Assembly (NCBI GenBank): GCA_051658525.1
Contig: JBOFMT010000104.1
Coordinates: forward strand, 6,837 to 70,836
Origin: JBOFMT01 sp051658525
GTDB taxonomy: Bacteria > Bacillota_I > Bacilli_A > Erysipelotrichales > Erysipelotrichaceae
DNA: 64,000 bases
Reading direction: 5' to 3'
Shown piece by piece: positions 21,971 to 30,642 of this stretch (position 1 is the stretch's first letter; the number at the start of each line of letters is the position of its first letter). Position numbers and translations under genes: made by a program. The notes beneath the pieces are model-generated. The model did not search any database. It had not been told where the DNA came from and saw nothing but the letters and a program-made list of their open reading frames with translations.

Positions 21971-24460
21971 TTAGATAAATAGGGTTGTATTTGCTTTTTC
22001 ATTTTCTCCAATATAAGATCCAACTCCACCATAGCTAATATCATCCCATAACTCTTCTTTTTTAATTCCCATCATATCCATACTCATCGTACAAGCCATA
22101 AAGTTAACACCTAAGGCTTGTGCTTTTTGCATCATCACTTCCAAGGAATCAATGTTTTTATCTTTCATAACGCCTTTGATCATCACACGCCCAGCACCGA
22201 ACATATCCATGTTGGATAACGGTAGTTTCGTAGACCCTTTTGGCATCATAAAGCCAAACATTTTTTCAATCAGAGTTTTCTTTACCGGTTGCGCTTTGGC
22301 TTTTCGAAGGGCATTGAGTCCCCAGAAGGTAAAGAAGATGGTTACTTTTTTCCCTTGTGCTGCCGCACCTTGCGCAATGACCATCGCCGCTAAGGCTTTA
22401 TCTAGTTCACCAGAGAATAAGACAATCGTCGCATTTTCACTCGGTCCCACTGCTTGTAGGCAAGCACTTGGTTGATTGCCTTTTTCAATGGTAACTACAA
22501 ATTGCTTTTTATCCTGCTTAATCCCTACAAGTTGGTGTGCATTGGTTTCGCACCACTTCTTAACATCGTTTGCGAAACCAAAGTCAGTAGCAATAATTTC
22601 AACACGTTCCCCTTCGTTGACTGACTGTATCGCTTGGTATGTAGAAAGTAGGGGCCCTGGGCATTGTAAACCACACACATCCACACGTTTTACAATCGAT
22701 GCAGGTTTGTTTGAGACAACACTTTGATTATCGTTATCTGCTAGAATCGGCTTAGCTTGTGTGGGTTTGCTTGTTGTTTTTTTACTGACATATTGAAAAC
22801 TACGATAGGTTGTATAGCCTCCACTTAAGTTGAATAAGTTGGTATAGCCATGTGCTTTTAATATTTGAATCGCTAAATAGGCACGGAAACCGACTTGGCA
22901 GTTCACGACGATTTTCGTATCTCTATTTTGTGGTAATTGATATAAGTTATCACGTAACGTATCCACATCGATGTTGGTTGCACTTGCAATATGTCCCAAG
23001 CTAAATTCAAGTGGAGTACGTACATCTAAAAAGTAGACCCCTTCGCTTTGCATGGTGCTTACTTCTTGTGCATAAGCCATGCGATAACTTTGTTCCAATA
23101 AATTTTCACCAATGTAACCAACTACATTGACCGGATCTTTCGCACTTGAGAATGGTGGTGCATAAGATAATTCCAAAGCGGATAAATCTTGAATCTTACC
23201 GTGTAGACTGATGACTGTTGCAATCACATCAATTCGTTTTTCACTACCTTCTCCACCAACTGCTTGAGCTCCTAAAATAGTACCCGTAGTTGGATCAAAC
23301 AACACCTTTAAAGCAATGTTTTTCGCATTGGGATAATATCCTGCATGATTTCCACGGTGTGCATGTAACGCTTGATACGCCATGTTTTTTTGTTTTAACA
23401 TGCGTTCATTGTTTCCAGTTGTTGCTACTACTTGATCAAACACCTTTAAGACACTAGTACCTAAAGTACTAGGATATCTCGCATCACGTCCATGAATGAT
23501 ATCCGCAACAACACGCCCTTGGCGATTGGCAGGCCAAGCGAGTGGAATTGCTGTTTTACTACCAGAAACAAAGTCTACGACTTCAATGGCATCACCGATT
23601 GCATAAACATCCTGTGCATAACTTCCATCCTCGTTTTGTAGTTGTAACGTATCATTCACAAGCATATGACCTCTAGGTCCACAGGCAAATCCCGCATCAC
23701 TCGCTAGTTTACTATTTGGTGAAACACCAATTGCCAAGATAACAATGTCTGCTTGTAATTCACTTGCATTATCTAGATGTACCATCGTCCCTGCATGTGA
23801 GAACCCTGTTACACCCGTATTAAGATGCAACACAACACCGTGTTGCTCTAGTGTTTCATGTACCATCTGTGCCATTTCAAAATCGAGTGGTGCTAATACT
23901 TGTGGCATCTTTTCTACAAGCTTTACATCCAGTCCACGTTCGACTAGATTTTCTGCCATTTCAACTCCGATAAATCCACCACCTACAACAACCGCTGTTT
24001 TCGCTTTGTTGTTTTTAATAAAGCGATCAATTGCATCGGTATCAGGAATGTTTCGTAACACAAACAGGTTAGTTGCTGCTTCAATTCCTTCAAAAGCAGG
24101 TACCATTGGTTTTGCTCCAGGAGACAAAATTAAAACATCATAGCTTTCTTCATACGTTTCTTGACTACGATGATTTTTCACAACAACTTTTTTATGCTCT
24201 TGATCCACCTTTATCACTTCTGAAAAATTACGAATATCCAGTGCAAATCGTTTTCGCATGCCTTCTACCGATTGCACAATTAGTTTCTCACGCTCTGTGA
24301 TTACTCCACCGATATAGTATGGTAATCCACAGTTTGCAAAGCTAATATATTCATCTTTTTCAAACAAGATAATTTCATCTGTTTCAGAGAGTCTTCTAAG
24401 TCTTGCTGCGGCCGTAGCTCCACCAGCAACACCTCCTACAATTACAATTTTACGCTTCAT
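21971..24460 (-). CDS. four-domain CoA-disulfide/persulfide reductase (FAD reductase-rhodanese-TusA-DsrE)
   Basis: 829-aa fusion acting on low-molecular-weight disulfides or persulfides with NAD(P)H. Residues 1-450 form a FAD pyridine-nucleotide-disulfide oxidoreductase (GGVAGGATAAARLRR, active Cys in SFANCGLPYYIGG, FAD motif VYAIGDAIEV). Residues of about 465-560 form a rhodanese domain with catalytic Cys in VVNCQVGFRAYL. Residues of about 590-665 form a TusA/SirA domain (VDVCGLQCPGPLL). Residues of about 675-829 form a DsrE/F-like domain (TIFFTFWGLNALRK, ACTMSMDMMG). All catalytic Cys residues are present. Co-transcribed with an ArsR regulator (11-bp overlap), so it is likely a sulfide/persulfide stress or CoA redox module. 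Confidence 0.93.
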   Translation of the reverse strand: MKRKIVIVGGVAGGATAAARLRRLSETDEIILFEKDEYISFANCGLPYYIGGVITEREKLIVQSVEGMRKRFALDIRNFSEVIKVDQEHKKVVVKNHRSQETYEESYDVLILSPGAKPMVPAFEGIEAATNLFVLRNIPDTDAIDRFIKNNKAKTAVVVGGGFIGVEMAENLVERGLDVKLVEKMPQVLAPLDFEMAQMVHETLEQHGVVLHLNTGVTGFSHAGTMVHLDNASELQADIVILAIGVSPNSKLASDAGFACGPRGHMLVNDTLQLQNEDGSYAQDVYAIGDAIEVVDFVSGSKTAIPLAWPANRQGRVVADIIHGRDARYPSTLGTSVLKVFDQVVATTGNNERMLKQKNMAYQALHAHRGNHAGYYPNAKNIALKVLFDPTTGTILGAQAVGGEGSEKRIDVIATVISLHGKIQDLSALELSYAPPFSSAKDPVNVVGYIGENLLEQSYRMAYAQEVSTMQSEGVYFLDVRTPLEFSLGHIASATNIDVDTLRDNLYQLPQNRDTKIVVNCQVGFRAYLAIQILKAHGYTNLFNLSGGYTTYRSFQYVSKKTTSKPTQAKPILADNDNQSVVSNKPASIVKRVDVCGLQCPGPLLSTYQAIQSVNEGERVEIIATDFGFANDVKKWCETNAHQLVGIKQDKKQFVVTIEKGNQPSACLQAVGPSENATIVLFSGELDKALAAMVIAQGAAAQGKKVTIFFTFWGLNALRKAKAQPVKKTLIEKMFGFMMPKGSTKLPLSNMDMFGAGRVMIKGVMKDKNIDSLEVMMQKAQALGVNFMACTMSMDMMGIKKEELWDDISYGGVGSYIGENEKANTTLFI

Positions 24461-24737
24461 CTTTTCCCTCCAGGGTAGCTATCAACTTAGCTACTTGTTG
24501 ATTACTTACAAAATAATACTTTTCATTTTTTTCACTTCGACAATCTACAATGCCCGCATCTTTTAATTTTGCTAGATGTTGGCTAATCGCAGATTGAGAA
24601 ATTTGCAAACAGGTATCCATATAACTAACATTACATTCCCCTTTTGCTAATAATCCCTTGATAATGGTTAAGCGGATGGGATGTCCCATCATCTTAAATA
24701 ACATTGCTTGTTGTTGATTACTTTTTTGATCCTGCAT
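24450..24737 (-). CDS. ArsR-family regulator, possible persulfide sensor
   Basis: 95-aa winged-helix repressor with HTH ISQSAISQHLAKLKDAG. It has Cys residues in GECNV, DTCLQ and VDCRS. Persulfide-sensing ArsR proteins (BigR/SqrR) use a Cys pair to detect reactive sulfur. Its genetic link with the CoA-persulfide reductase suggests a similar role, but the Cys spacing here is not the canonical BigR one, so this is an inference. GAGGTG precedes ATG 24737, and the promoter contains a CTATAT/ATATAG dyad that it may bind. Confidence 0.85.
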   Translation of the reverse strand: MQDQKSNQQQAMLFKMMGHPIRLTIIKGLLAKGECNVSYMDTCLQISQSAISQHLAKLKDAGIVDCRSEKNEKYYFVSNQQVAKLIATLEGKDEA

Positions 24738-24754
24738 CTTTTCACCTCTGTTTT

Positions 24755-24785
24755 CTATATTAGCAAATACTTATATAGTTTGCAA
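24755..24785 (-). promoter_or_regulatory. promoter and dyad upstream of the ArsR-reductase operon
   Basis: -35 TTGCAA (24780-24785), -10 TAATAT (24757-24762), 17-bp spacer. Inverted repeat CTATAT (24755-24760)/ATATAG (24773-24778) spans the spacer, the usual placement for an ArsR operator. Confidence 0.72.
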
Positions 24786-24793
24786 GTTTAAGT

Positions 24794-24818
24794 ATAAAAA
24801 AACTTCCGTTAAGGAAGT
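24794..24818 (-). terminator. terminator of the TetR gene
   Basis: Minus-strand ACTTCC-TTAAC-GGAAGT followed by seven T; the stem overlaps the end of the gene. Confidence 0.82.
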
Positions 24819-25378
24819 GTCTTTTGTGAACGTAGTGCTTCTAGTGCATGGATTGCCGGCGTGTCCATTAGCTCCAACATCATTGTAATCAGTTCTTCTT
24901 GCGAGAGATTTTCTTGATGCGTAAACCAATAATCTAACATATGCAAGGTAATAGAAAGCACAAACTCTAACTGATAATCCAAACGAGTCGTATGAAATTC
25001 ACTTGGTATTTGTGCTAGTAACCCAAGTTTTAAACGCGCTTTCACACGCTTTGCAAAGGCTGGGTCGCCCCTTTCACCTAAAAGATGACCGTAGTAGCGA
25101 CCATTTGTTTCATACAATTTAATAAAGGCATCTAGTGGATTAGCTTGATTTTTCATCATCCGTGGCAAAGCATCAACATCCGGTACCAATTGTTCTTCCC
25201 ACTGCTCCAACACATCGTATACATCATGAAAGTACTCATAAAACGTAGCCCGGTGATAACCAGCTTGTTGCATCAAAGCTTTGATGGTAATCTTCTCAAT
25301 CCGTTGCTGTTCATATAAACACCAAAAAGCATCCATAATATCAAGGCGTGTTTGATTGTGCGCTTTATTTTTATCCAT
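24809..25378 (-). CDS. TetR-family transcriptional regulator
   Basis: 189 aa. N-terminal HTH IEKITIKALMQQAGYHRATF followed by YEYFHD. The C-terminal region is helical and resembles TetR_C_33/DhaS-like ligand domains. ATG 25378 is chosen because TGGAG precedes it. The longer in-frame version from 25462 would cover most of the divergent promoter, including the direct repeat GATTGTC-GATTGTC at 25410-25423, a possible operator. Likely controls the divergent glycosyltransferase/NmrA operon. Confidence 0.85.
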   Translation of the reverse strand: MDKNKAHNQTRLDIMDAFWCLYEQQRIEKITIKALMQQAGYHRATFYEYFHDVYDVLEQWEEQLVPDVDALPRMMKNQANPLDAFIKLYETNGRYYGHLLGERGDPAFAKRVKARLKLGLLAQIPSEFHTTRLDYQLEFVLSITLHMLDYWFTHQENLSQEELITMMLELMDTPAIHALEALRSQKTLP

Positions 25379-25418
25379 ACCCATCTCCATTTTTCGACAA
25401 ACGCGTTGTGATTGTCGA

Positions 25419-25447
25419 TTGTCATCTAGTATTTTGTCTTTTATACT
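25419..25447 (+). promoter_or_regulatory. promoter of the glycosyltransferase operon
   Basis: -35 TTGTCA (25419-25424), -10 TATACT (25442-25447), 17-bp spacer, overlapped by the tandem GATTGTC repeat. Downstream lie ACTTGTATCAT (25445-25455) and CACAC-AGG-GTGTG (25460-25472), both also seen near the other TetR locus (8514-8549). Confidence 0.65.
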
Positions 25448-25489
25448 TGTATCATACAACACACAGGGTGTGCAAGCAAAGGAGCGTTT

Positions 25490-26725
25490 ATGATTACAAT
25501 TTTAACTGCTGGAAGTCGTGGTGACCTACAACCCTACATCGCTTTGGCTCAAAGCCTACAAAGACAACAACAAGAAGTACAGATTGTTTGTGGCATTAGT
25601 TTACAACCACTGGTCACATCTTACGGCATCGCAAGTATTGCTATGAGTCTAGATCATACAAGCAAAGACATCGATCCATTGCTGATCGACTTGGCAAGCA
25701 ATGCGAGCAATCCACTGCAAATGCTACGTGCTTTTTCAAAAATGAAGGCATATGCTCATAGGATGGTCGAAGAAATGGCAACTGCATGTGAAGGAAGTGA
25801 TTTGATTATTTATCATCCTGGTTGTACGATTGGATATTTTATTGCCAAATCAAAACAGATACCAGCGGTTTTAGCTTGCCCCTTCCCTATGCATGCAACC
25901 AAAGAGGTGGCCTCCCTGATTAGCTATGGAAAAACACCGATGCCAAAAAAATTGAGCTATCAACTCTTACAAGGTATGCTGTGGATGGCAAGTCGTGATG
26001 GAATCAAGGCATATAAAAAACACCATCCACAAGCAATTGAAGCGGTGGTAACTCCATATGAACGCTTGGATAAACAACACATAGCTGTAGTATCTTGTAG
26101 CAATCACGTCTTTAGTAGACCCAAGGATTATAGTGACTTGATTTATCAAAGTGGGTATTGGTTTGTGAAAGAGACTAGTGATGATCAACCAAGTGCAACC
26201 CTTAGTGCCTTCCTAGAGCATCATCAAGCACCTGTTGTGATTGGCTTTGGTAGTATGTTGCAAGCCAAAGACAAACAATTGATGGCTACTTTGGTCATCG
26301 AAGCCTTAACTAAACTTGGACAAAGAGGGATCTTAATTGGATTTGGAGTATTGGATTCGTTACCAGAGCATATCTTCACTTTGGATGAAGTTCCACATAC
26401 TTGGTTATTCCCAAAATGTGCGACCATCGTCCATCATGGTGGAGCGGGCACGAGTGCTGCTGCCTTTAGAAGTGGAGTTAGTAGTGTTGTTGTCCCTTTC
26501 TCTAACGACCAATTTGCTTGGGCACATCGGGCTTATGACCTAGGTGTTGCCAGTAAACCACTCTACCGTAAACATCTAAGTGCAACACGCTTAGCACAAG
26601 CAATACTAGCAGCACAAGAGCCAACACGCCTTGCCAATGCCAAGCTTTTAGCGAGCAAGATCCAACAAGAGCCAGGCGTTGATGCAATTGCGCAAAAGAT
26701 CATTGCACTAGGAGAAAAACAATGA
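25490..26725 (+). CDS. GT1-type glycosyltransferase (sterol/macrolide glycosyltransferase-like)
   Basis: 411 aa, two Rossmann-like GT-B halves. N-terminal acceptor half MITILTAGSRGDLQPYIALA. C-terminal nucleotide-sugar half with the signature FPKCATIVHHGGAGTSAAAF and VVPFSNDQFAWAHRAYDLGV (the H-x-G-G-x-G-T PSPG-like motif). It transfers a sugar from a UDP/TDP donor to a small lipophilic acceptor, as in macrolide inactivation or glycolipid formation (family knowledge). The acceptor is unknown. AAAGGAG precedes ATG 25490, and the gene overlaps the next by four bases (ATGA). Regulated by the divergent TetR (inference). Confidence 0.9.
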   Translation: MITILTAGSRGDLQPYIALAQSLQRQQQEVQIVCGISLQPLVTSYGIASIAMSLDHTSKDIDPLLIDLASNASNPLQMLRAFSKMKAYAHRMVEEMATACEGSDLIIYHPGCTIGYFIAKSKQIPAVLACPFPMHATKEVASLISYGKTPMPKKLSYQLLQGMLWMASRDGIKAYKKHHPQAIEAVVTPYERLDKQHIAVVSCSNHVFSRPKDYSDLIYQSGYWFVKETSDDQPSATLSAFLEHHQAPVVIGFGSMLQAKDKQLMATLVIEALTKLGQRGILIGFGVLDSLPEHIFTLDEVPHTWLFPKCATIVHHGGAGTSAAAFRSGVSSVVVPFSNDQFAWAHRAYDLGVASKPLYRKHLSATRLAQAILAAQEPTRLANAKLLASKIQQEPGVDAIAQKIIALGEKQ

Positions 26726-27579
26726 AAAAAATACTGATTACCGGAGCCCTTGGTAATGTCGGACGCTATGTTGCGCAAGCAGCAATTAAAAATGGAAGGG
26801 AGGTTGTTGTAGCGGATATCAACATCATATCCCTGCAGGAACAATACCCCGAAGCAACCTGCGTTTATTTTGACTTTTTAAACCCAGATACCTTTATGCA
26901 AGCATTAGATGGTGTTGGATGTGTGTTTTTGATGCGTCCACCACACCTTGGTAAACCCAAAGACTTACAACCCTTTATTGATGCGATGCAAGCAAGTCAA
27001 AATATCGAACTTGTCTGTTTCTTGTCCTTGATTGGAATTGAACGCAATCCCATTCCACCTCATTATAAAATCGAGCGAGCAATTGAGCGGGTCAACCTCC
27101 CCTATTGTCACATTCGACCAAGTTTCTTTATGCAAAATATCAGTGGAGTTCACGCCTTTGAAATCAAGCACTTCAATAAAATCGTGGTTCCGGTGAAAAA
27201 AGCCAAAACCAGTTTTATCGATGCTCAAGATATCGGCTCATTCATTGCTCATGTCTTTGAAAACCCTCAACAACATCAAAATGTCGGATACTCGATTACT
27301 GGACCAGAAGCATTGGATTATCATGAAGTAGCAACCATACTATCCAACCAGTTAGAACGTGAGATCACCTATGCAAACCCTAGCCCGAAACTAGCGAAAC
27401 AGTATTGGTTTAACGTGCGCAACCTAGATAAAACCTATGCTACTGTGATGAGCATGTTGTATCTAATGACTCGACTCGGTACCGCAAAAAAAACGACTGC
27501 AACCTTCGAAGCTTTGATGAAAACAAAGCCAACCAGTTTTGAAACCTTCGTAAAAAAGAACCTAGCAGCATGGAAATAA
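26722..27579 (+). CDS. NAD(P)-binding NmrA-family oxidoreductase-like protein
   Basis: 285 aa, Rossmann fold with the nucleotide-binding motif ITGALGNVGRYVAQA at the N-terminus and the acidic residue VADIN after beta-2. The middle region (IRPSFFMQNISGVHAF) is the NmrA/azoreductase-like pattern seen in NAD(P)H:quinone reductases of the QorB type. A Ser/Tyr/Lys catalytic triad of classical SDRs is not evident. It is translationally coupled to the glycosyltransferase and probably part of a xenobiotic response (inference). Confidence 0.88.
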   Translation: MKKILITGALGNVGRYVAQAAIKNGREVVVADINIISLQEQYPEATCVYFDFLNPDTFMQALDGVGCVFLMRPPHLGKPKDLQPFIDAMQASQNIELVCFLSLIGIERNPIPPHYKIERAIERVNLPYCHIRPSFFMQNISGVHAFEIKHFNKIVVPVKKAKTSFIDAQDIGSFIAHVFENPQQHQNVGYSITGPEALDYHEVATILSNQLEREITYANPSPKLAKQYWFNVRNLDKTYATVMSMLYLMTRLGTAKKTTATFEALMKTKPTSFETFVKKNLAAWK

Positions 27580-27584
27580 CCAAC

Positions 27585-27618
27585 AAAAAAGACAATCAAA
27601 ATTTTGATTGTCTTTTTT
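27585..27618. terminator. perfect 17-bp inverted repeat, bidirectional terminator
   Basis: AAAAAAGACAATCAAAA directly followed by its exact reverse complement, giving T-runs on both strands. It serves the NmrA gene on the plus strand and tRNA-Arg on the minus strand; its last base is the tRNA's terminal A. Confidence 0.9.
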
Positions 27619-27692
27619 GGCACCCATAGCAGGACTCGAACCTGCATCTAAGTCTTAGGAGGACCTTGTTCTATCCCTTGAACTATATGGGC
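27618..27692 (-). tRNA. tRNA-Arg (anticodon CCU)
   Basis: 75 nt with encoded CCA. Acceptor GCCCATA/TATGGGT, D stem GTTC/GAAC, anticodon stem AGGTC/GACTT with loop CTCCTAA (anticodon CCT, reads AGG), T arm CAGG-TTCGAGT-CCTG, discriminator G. All stems pair. The single-gene context is followed at once by the terminator hairpin. Confidence 0.96.
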
Positions 27693-27737
27693 ATACTCCT
27701 ATGATACTTTGGCTTAGCGAGAATTGCAAGATTGTTT

Positions 27738-28061
27738 TTACCAAGCTCTACGCTTTGGAAACAATAATTTACAACCCCAACCAATCAAAATCACACCAAA
27801 CAAAACGCTTGGTTGGATGTACAACATCGGCCATCCATTTGCAAGACTTAGATAATACAATCCAACAAACAAAACTAAGGTTTTAAACAAACCAAAACCA
27901 TAGTTTAAAAAACTCGATACAGCTGGAAGGATCAAAAACAAGGTCCACCACCCAGGAAAGAAGATAGAAAAGTTCCAGTAATGCATCGCATCACCAAGAT
28001 ATGCGATTCCAACAGCAACAAAAAATAAACCCATAACAGATATGGATGAAGATTTTCTCAT
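27738..28061 (-). CDS. small membrane protein, LiaI/LiaF transmembrane-like
   Basis: 107 aa with four hydrophobic segments (about residues 9-25, 33-50, 55-72 and 80-98), including FFPGWWTLFLILPAV. This pattern resembles the N-terminal membrane part of LiaF-type or DUF5668 proteins, but the soluble C-terminal domain of LiaF is missing. No function can be assigned. GGAGG precedes ATG 28061, and it stands alone between tRNA-Arg and glutamine synthetase. Confidence 0.7.
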   Translation of the reverse strand: MRKSSSISVMGLFFVAVGIAYLGDAMHYWNFSIFFPGWWTLFLILPAVSSFLNYGFGLFKTLVLFVGLYYLSLANGWPMLYIQPSVLFGVILIGWGCKLLFPKRRAW

Positions 28062-28125
28062 AAGTATACCTCCGACTCTTTGAGGATTATACCAAACCTA
28101 TGGAAATAAAAGCAAGTAAAAAAAA

Positions 28126-28141
28126 AGCACCCGAAGGTGCT
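28126..28141 (-). terminator. terminator of glutamine synthetase
   Basis: Minus-strand AGCACC-TTCG-GGTGCT followed by nine or more T. Confidence 0.9.
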
Positions 28142-28143
28142 CG

Positions 28144-30213
28144 TTAACGAATGGATTGAAATAAAGTTCCATAACTTGGCAACGAATACAAGTTACTATC
28201 GCAATAGCGCTCACTCGCATCCGCGTGTGATCTGATTTCTGCCATTAATGGTTGTAGACTTTGTAAGATATATTTTCCTTTATGAACCGCATCGCTCATA
28301 CCACTTGCATTTTGAATGCGTGTTTCCAATTCAAGTTCTAAGGCAATGAGTTGATTGACATGTGCTAACATTGTTTCACAACGTGATTGTAGTGGTGTGC
28401 TTTCAAAAAGCGCTAAACTACGTTTAAAGCTTTCTACCTGTTTTACTACATCCGGAATAATTCTAGTATTCAACATCATCAACATCGTTTTTGCTTCAAT
28501 GAGACGCGTATTGTTGAGTTCCTCATAATTAATTTCTTGACGAGATAAGAGTTCTTCTTTGGTTAACACATGGAAGCGCTCATAAAGATCAATGACATGT
28601 GGTTGACTCAAACAAGCAAGTGATGCAAAGTAAGTCGTAATATTTGGCAATCCACGACGTGTTGCTTCCTCAATCCAGGAAGGTGCATATCCATCTCCAC
28701 CAAAGATGACACGTTTATGTTGTTTTAAGGTTGCCTTAACAATCTCATATACCGCATCCAAATCACAACCTTTGCTTTCTAGTTGTACGATAATATCTTC
28801 TAATGCTTTCGCCATAATAAGGTTAAGTACGGTCGTTGTTGTTGCGGCTGAACGCGAGGATCCTACCATACGGAACTCAAACTTGTTACCAGTAAAGGCC
28901 ATCGGAGAGGTACGGTTACGATCGCATGCATCACTTGGTAAGTCTTTGATATTTTCTAATGGTCTAAAATCACGTTTTACTACTTCTTTTTTAGCTCCTG
29001 CTTCAATATCTTCCAACATCCCTTCGATATCACTTCCAAGGAACATACTAATAACTGCTGGAGGTGCTTCACTCGCTCCCAAACGCTCATCGTTTCCAGG
29101 ACCTGAAGAACTCATACGTAACAATTCTGGATAGGTATCAACACCTGCAATCATTGCAGAGACAAAGAGTAAGAACACTTTATTTTCATATGGTGTATGC
29201 CCTGGTGCGAACACATTTAAGCCTGTATTGGTTGCTAGAGAGAAGTTGGTATGTTTTCCAGACCCATTCACACCAGCATATGGTTTTTCATGCAACAAGC
29301 AAACCAAATCGTGTTGAAGTGCTACTTTTTGTAGAATTTCCATCATCAATAAGTTTTGATCAATCGAAATATTACAATCTCCAAAAATTGGAGCAAGTTC
29401 AAACTGGGTTGGTGCTACTTCATTATGCTCGGTTTTCGCAAATACCCCAAGTTTCCACAACTCTTCGTTTACATCCTTCATAAACGCTTCGACACGTGTT
29501 GGGATGCTACCAAAATAATGGTCTTCCATCTCTTGTCCTTTTGGTGCCATCATCCCAAACAACGTTTTTCCACAGTTAATCAAATCCGGGCGTTGTAAGT
29601 ATAGGTTACGATCAACCAAAAAATACTCTTGTTCTAAACCAATGACCGTTTTCGTACACTTGACATCCTCGTATCCGAGTAAATGTAACACGCGTGTTGC
29701 TTGTTGATTGACTGCTCCAATACTACGTAATAAGGGTAATTTTTTATCTAAAGCATCCCCATAGAAACTAACAAAAATAGTAGGGATATAAAGTACGTTA
29801 TCGCGAATAAAGATTTGAGATGTAATATCCCAATACGTATATCCACGTGCCTCAAACGTTGCCCGTAACCCCCCATTTGGAAACGAAGATGCATCTGGTT
29901 CCCCTTTGATAAGATCTTTTCCTCTAAATTGTAATAGTGGAGTCGCATCCGTACCTACTTCTAAAAAGCTTTCATGTTTTTTGGCAGTAGCTCCGGTCAT
30001 CGGTTGGAACCAATGGGTGTAATGGGTTACCCCTTCTTCTATTGCCCACGCCTTCACAACACTAGCAATTTCATCTGCACTTTCTAAATCCAACGGCATC
30101 AAATCACGAACAGCTTCTTTGTATTTTCCATACACTTTCGGTGACAACGACTTTTTCAGTTTTGCCATCGTTAAACACTTACTACCAAACATTTCAATCA
30201 TTTCTGCTTTCAT
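28144..30213 (-). CDS. glnN: glutamine synthetase, type III
   Basis: ATP-dependent synthesis of glutamine from glutamate and ammonia, the main nitrogen assimilation step. 689 aa, the long length typical of GSIII (type I is about 450). It has VIGLEQEYFLVDR for the metal-binding glutamates, HNEVAPTQFELAPIF, the ATP-site loop GVNGSGKHTNFS, and the GSIII-specific C-terminal region. ATG 30213 is preferred to an upstream in-frame ATG because AAAGGAG precedes it. No glnR-type regulator is in the window. Instead a T-box leader and a short ORF lie upstream, implying control by tRNA charging. Confidence 0.96.
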   Translation of the reverse strand: MKAEMIEMFGSKCLTMAKLKKSLSPKVYGKYKEAVRDLMPLDLESADEIASVVKAWAIEEGVTHYTHWFQPMTGATAKKHESFLEVGTDATPLLQFRGKDLIKGEPDASSFPNGGLRATFEARGYTYWDITSQIFIRDNVLYIPTIFVSFYGDALDKKLPLLRSIGAVNQQATRVLHLLGYEDVKCTKTVIGLEQEYFLVDRNLYLQRPDLINCGKTLFGMMAPKGQEMEDHYFGSIPTRVEAFMKDVNEELWKLGVFAKTEHNEVAPTQFELAPIFGDCNISIDQNLLMMEILQKVALQHDLVCLLHEKPYAGVNGSGKHTNFSLATNTGLNVFAPGHTPYENKVFLLFVSAMIAGVDTYPELLRMSSSGPGNDERLGASEAPPAVISMFLGSDIEGMLEDIEAGAKKEVVKRDFRPLENIKDLPSDACDRNRTSPMAFTGNKFEFRMVGSSRSAATTTTVLNLIMAKALEDIIVQLESKGCDLDAVYEIVKATLKQHKRVIFGGDGYAPSWIEEATRRGLPNITTYFASLACLSQPHVIDLYERFHVLTKEELLSRQEINYEELNNTRLIEAKTMLMMLNTRIIPDVVKQVESFKRSLALFESTPLQSRCETMLAHVNQLIALELELETRIQNASGMSDAVHKGKYILQSLQPLMAEIRSHADASERYCDSNLYSLPSYGTLFQSIR

Positions 30214-30226
30214 CCCTATTTCTCCT

Positions 30227-30283
30227 TTAAGCCGATTGGCTGATCCGTATTGAAATACCATGCACTTGAAAAAATTCTTTCAT
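30227..30283 (-). CDS. possible 18-residue leader peptide before glnN
   Basis: Minus-strand ORF MKEFFQVHGISIRISQSA, preceded by GGGGAAAGGG. It ends with TAA directly touching the AAAGGAG of glnN, so translation of the two could be coupled. No run of a single amino acid is present, so classic ribosome attenuation is not suggested. It may be chance; only the ribosome-binding site and position support it. Confidence 0.3.
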   Translation of the reverse strand: MKEFFQVHGISIRISQSA

Positions 30284-30312
30284 CCCTTTCCCCGCTTTTC
30301 TTTGTAAAATGA

Positions 30313-30332
30313 AAAGCAAATCTACTTGCTTT
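30313..30332 (-). promoter_or_regulatory. hairpin in the glnN untranslated leader
   Basis: AAAGCAA/TTGCTTT stem with a six-base loop, between the T-box terminator and the short ORF. A second imperfect stem (CTCTTTGG with CCAAGA...GGAG) lies at about 30340-30380. Together with the T-box these fill the 530-bp interval before glnN. Confidence 0.4.
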
Positions 30333-30389
30333 GCTCGAGTTATGCTCCTTATCTTGGTCCAATAATCCAAAGAGCGAGCTCCTTGTTTC

Positions 30390-30636
30390 ACCCCACTTTT
30401 ATAAAAAAAGCGGGTGGTTCATCCTTTGAAAGGACGAATCACTCCGCGTTACCACCTAACATTACCACTGTATTTATCAGTGATCACTCTACCATAACGG
30501 CGGTTACCGTCACACCTTGTACGTGCGCTACTCCTGGATGTTATTCGAAATAAGCATGCGGCTGATTTCCCACTATCTTCAGCTCTCTGTACGCTGTTTT
30601 TATTTCTACTGGTTCCAATCTTCGTATTTCACTATA
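30390..30636 (-). promoter_or_regulatory. T-box riboswitch upstream of glnN
   Basis: All landmarks of a T-box are readable on the minus strand. Stem I has AGAGAGCTG (AG bulge) and the distal loop GATAGTGGGAAATC. The specifier side reads CGAATAACATCCAGGAG. The T-box sequence is AGGTGGTAACGCGG (30444-30457). The terminator stem TTCGTCC/GGATGAA is extended by GCGG/CCGC and followed by seven T (about 30396-30450). The specifier codon is best read as AAC (Asn), by the usual NNN-A-Y-C context, but this is uncertain. Uncharged tRNA should prevent termination and allow glnN expression. Confidence 0.88.
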
Positions 30637-30642
30637 TTTGAA

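Noticed and set aside
25379..25462. N-terminal extension of the TetR protein at 24809-25378
   Set aside because: It would run across the divergent promoter and operator repeats. A good ribosome-binding site exists for the shorter start.
27618..27692. tRNA-Arg as an integration site of a mobile element
   Set aside because: No integrase gene, and no duplicated tRNA 3' end is visible within the window.
30326..30553. 75-aa ORF on the plus strand
   Set aside because: It is the antisense of the T-box leader, with no ribosome-binding site.
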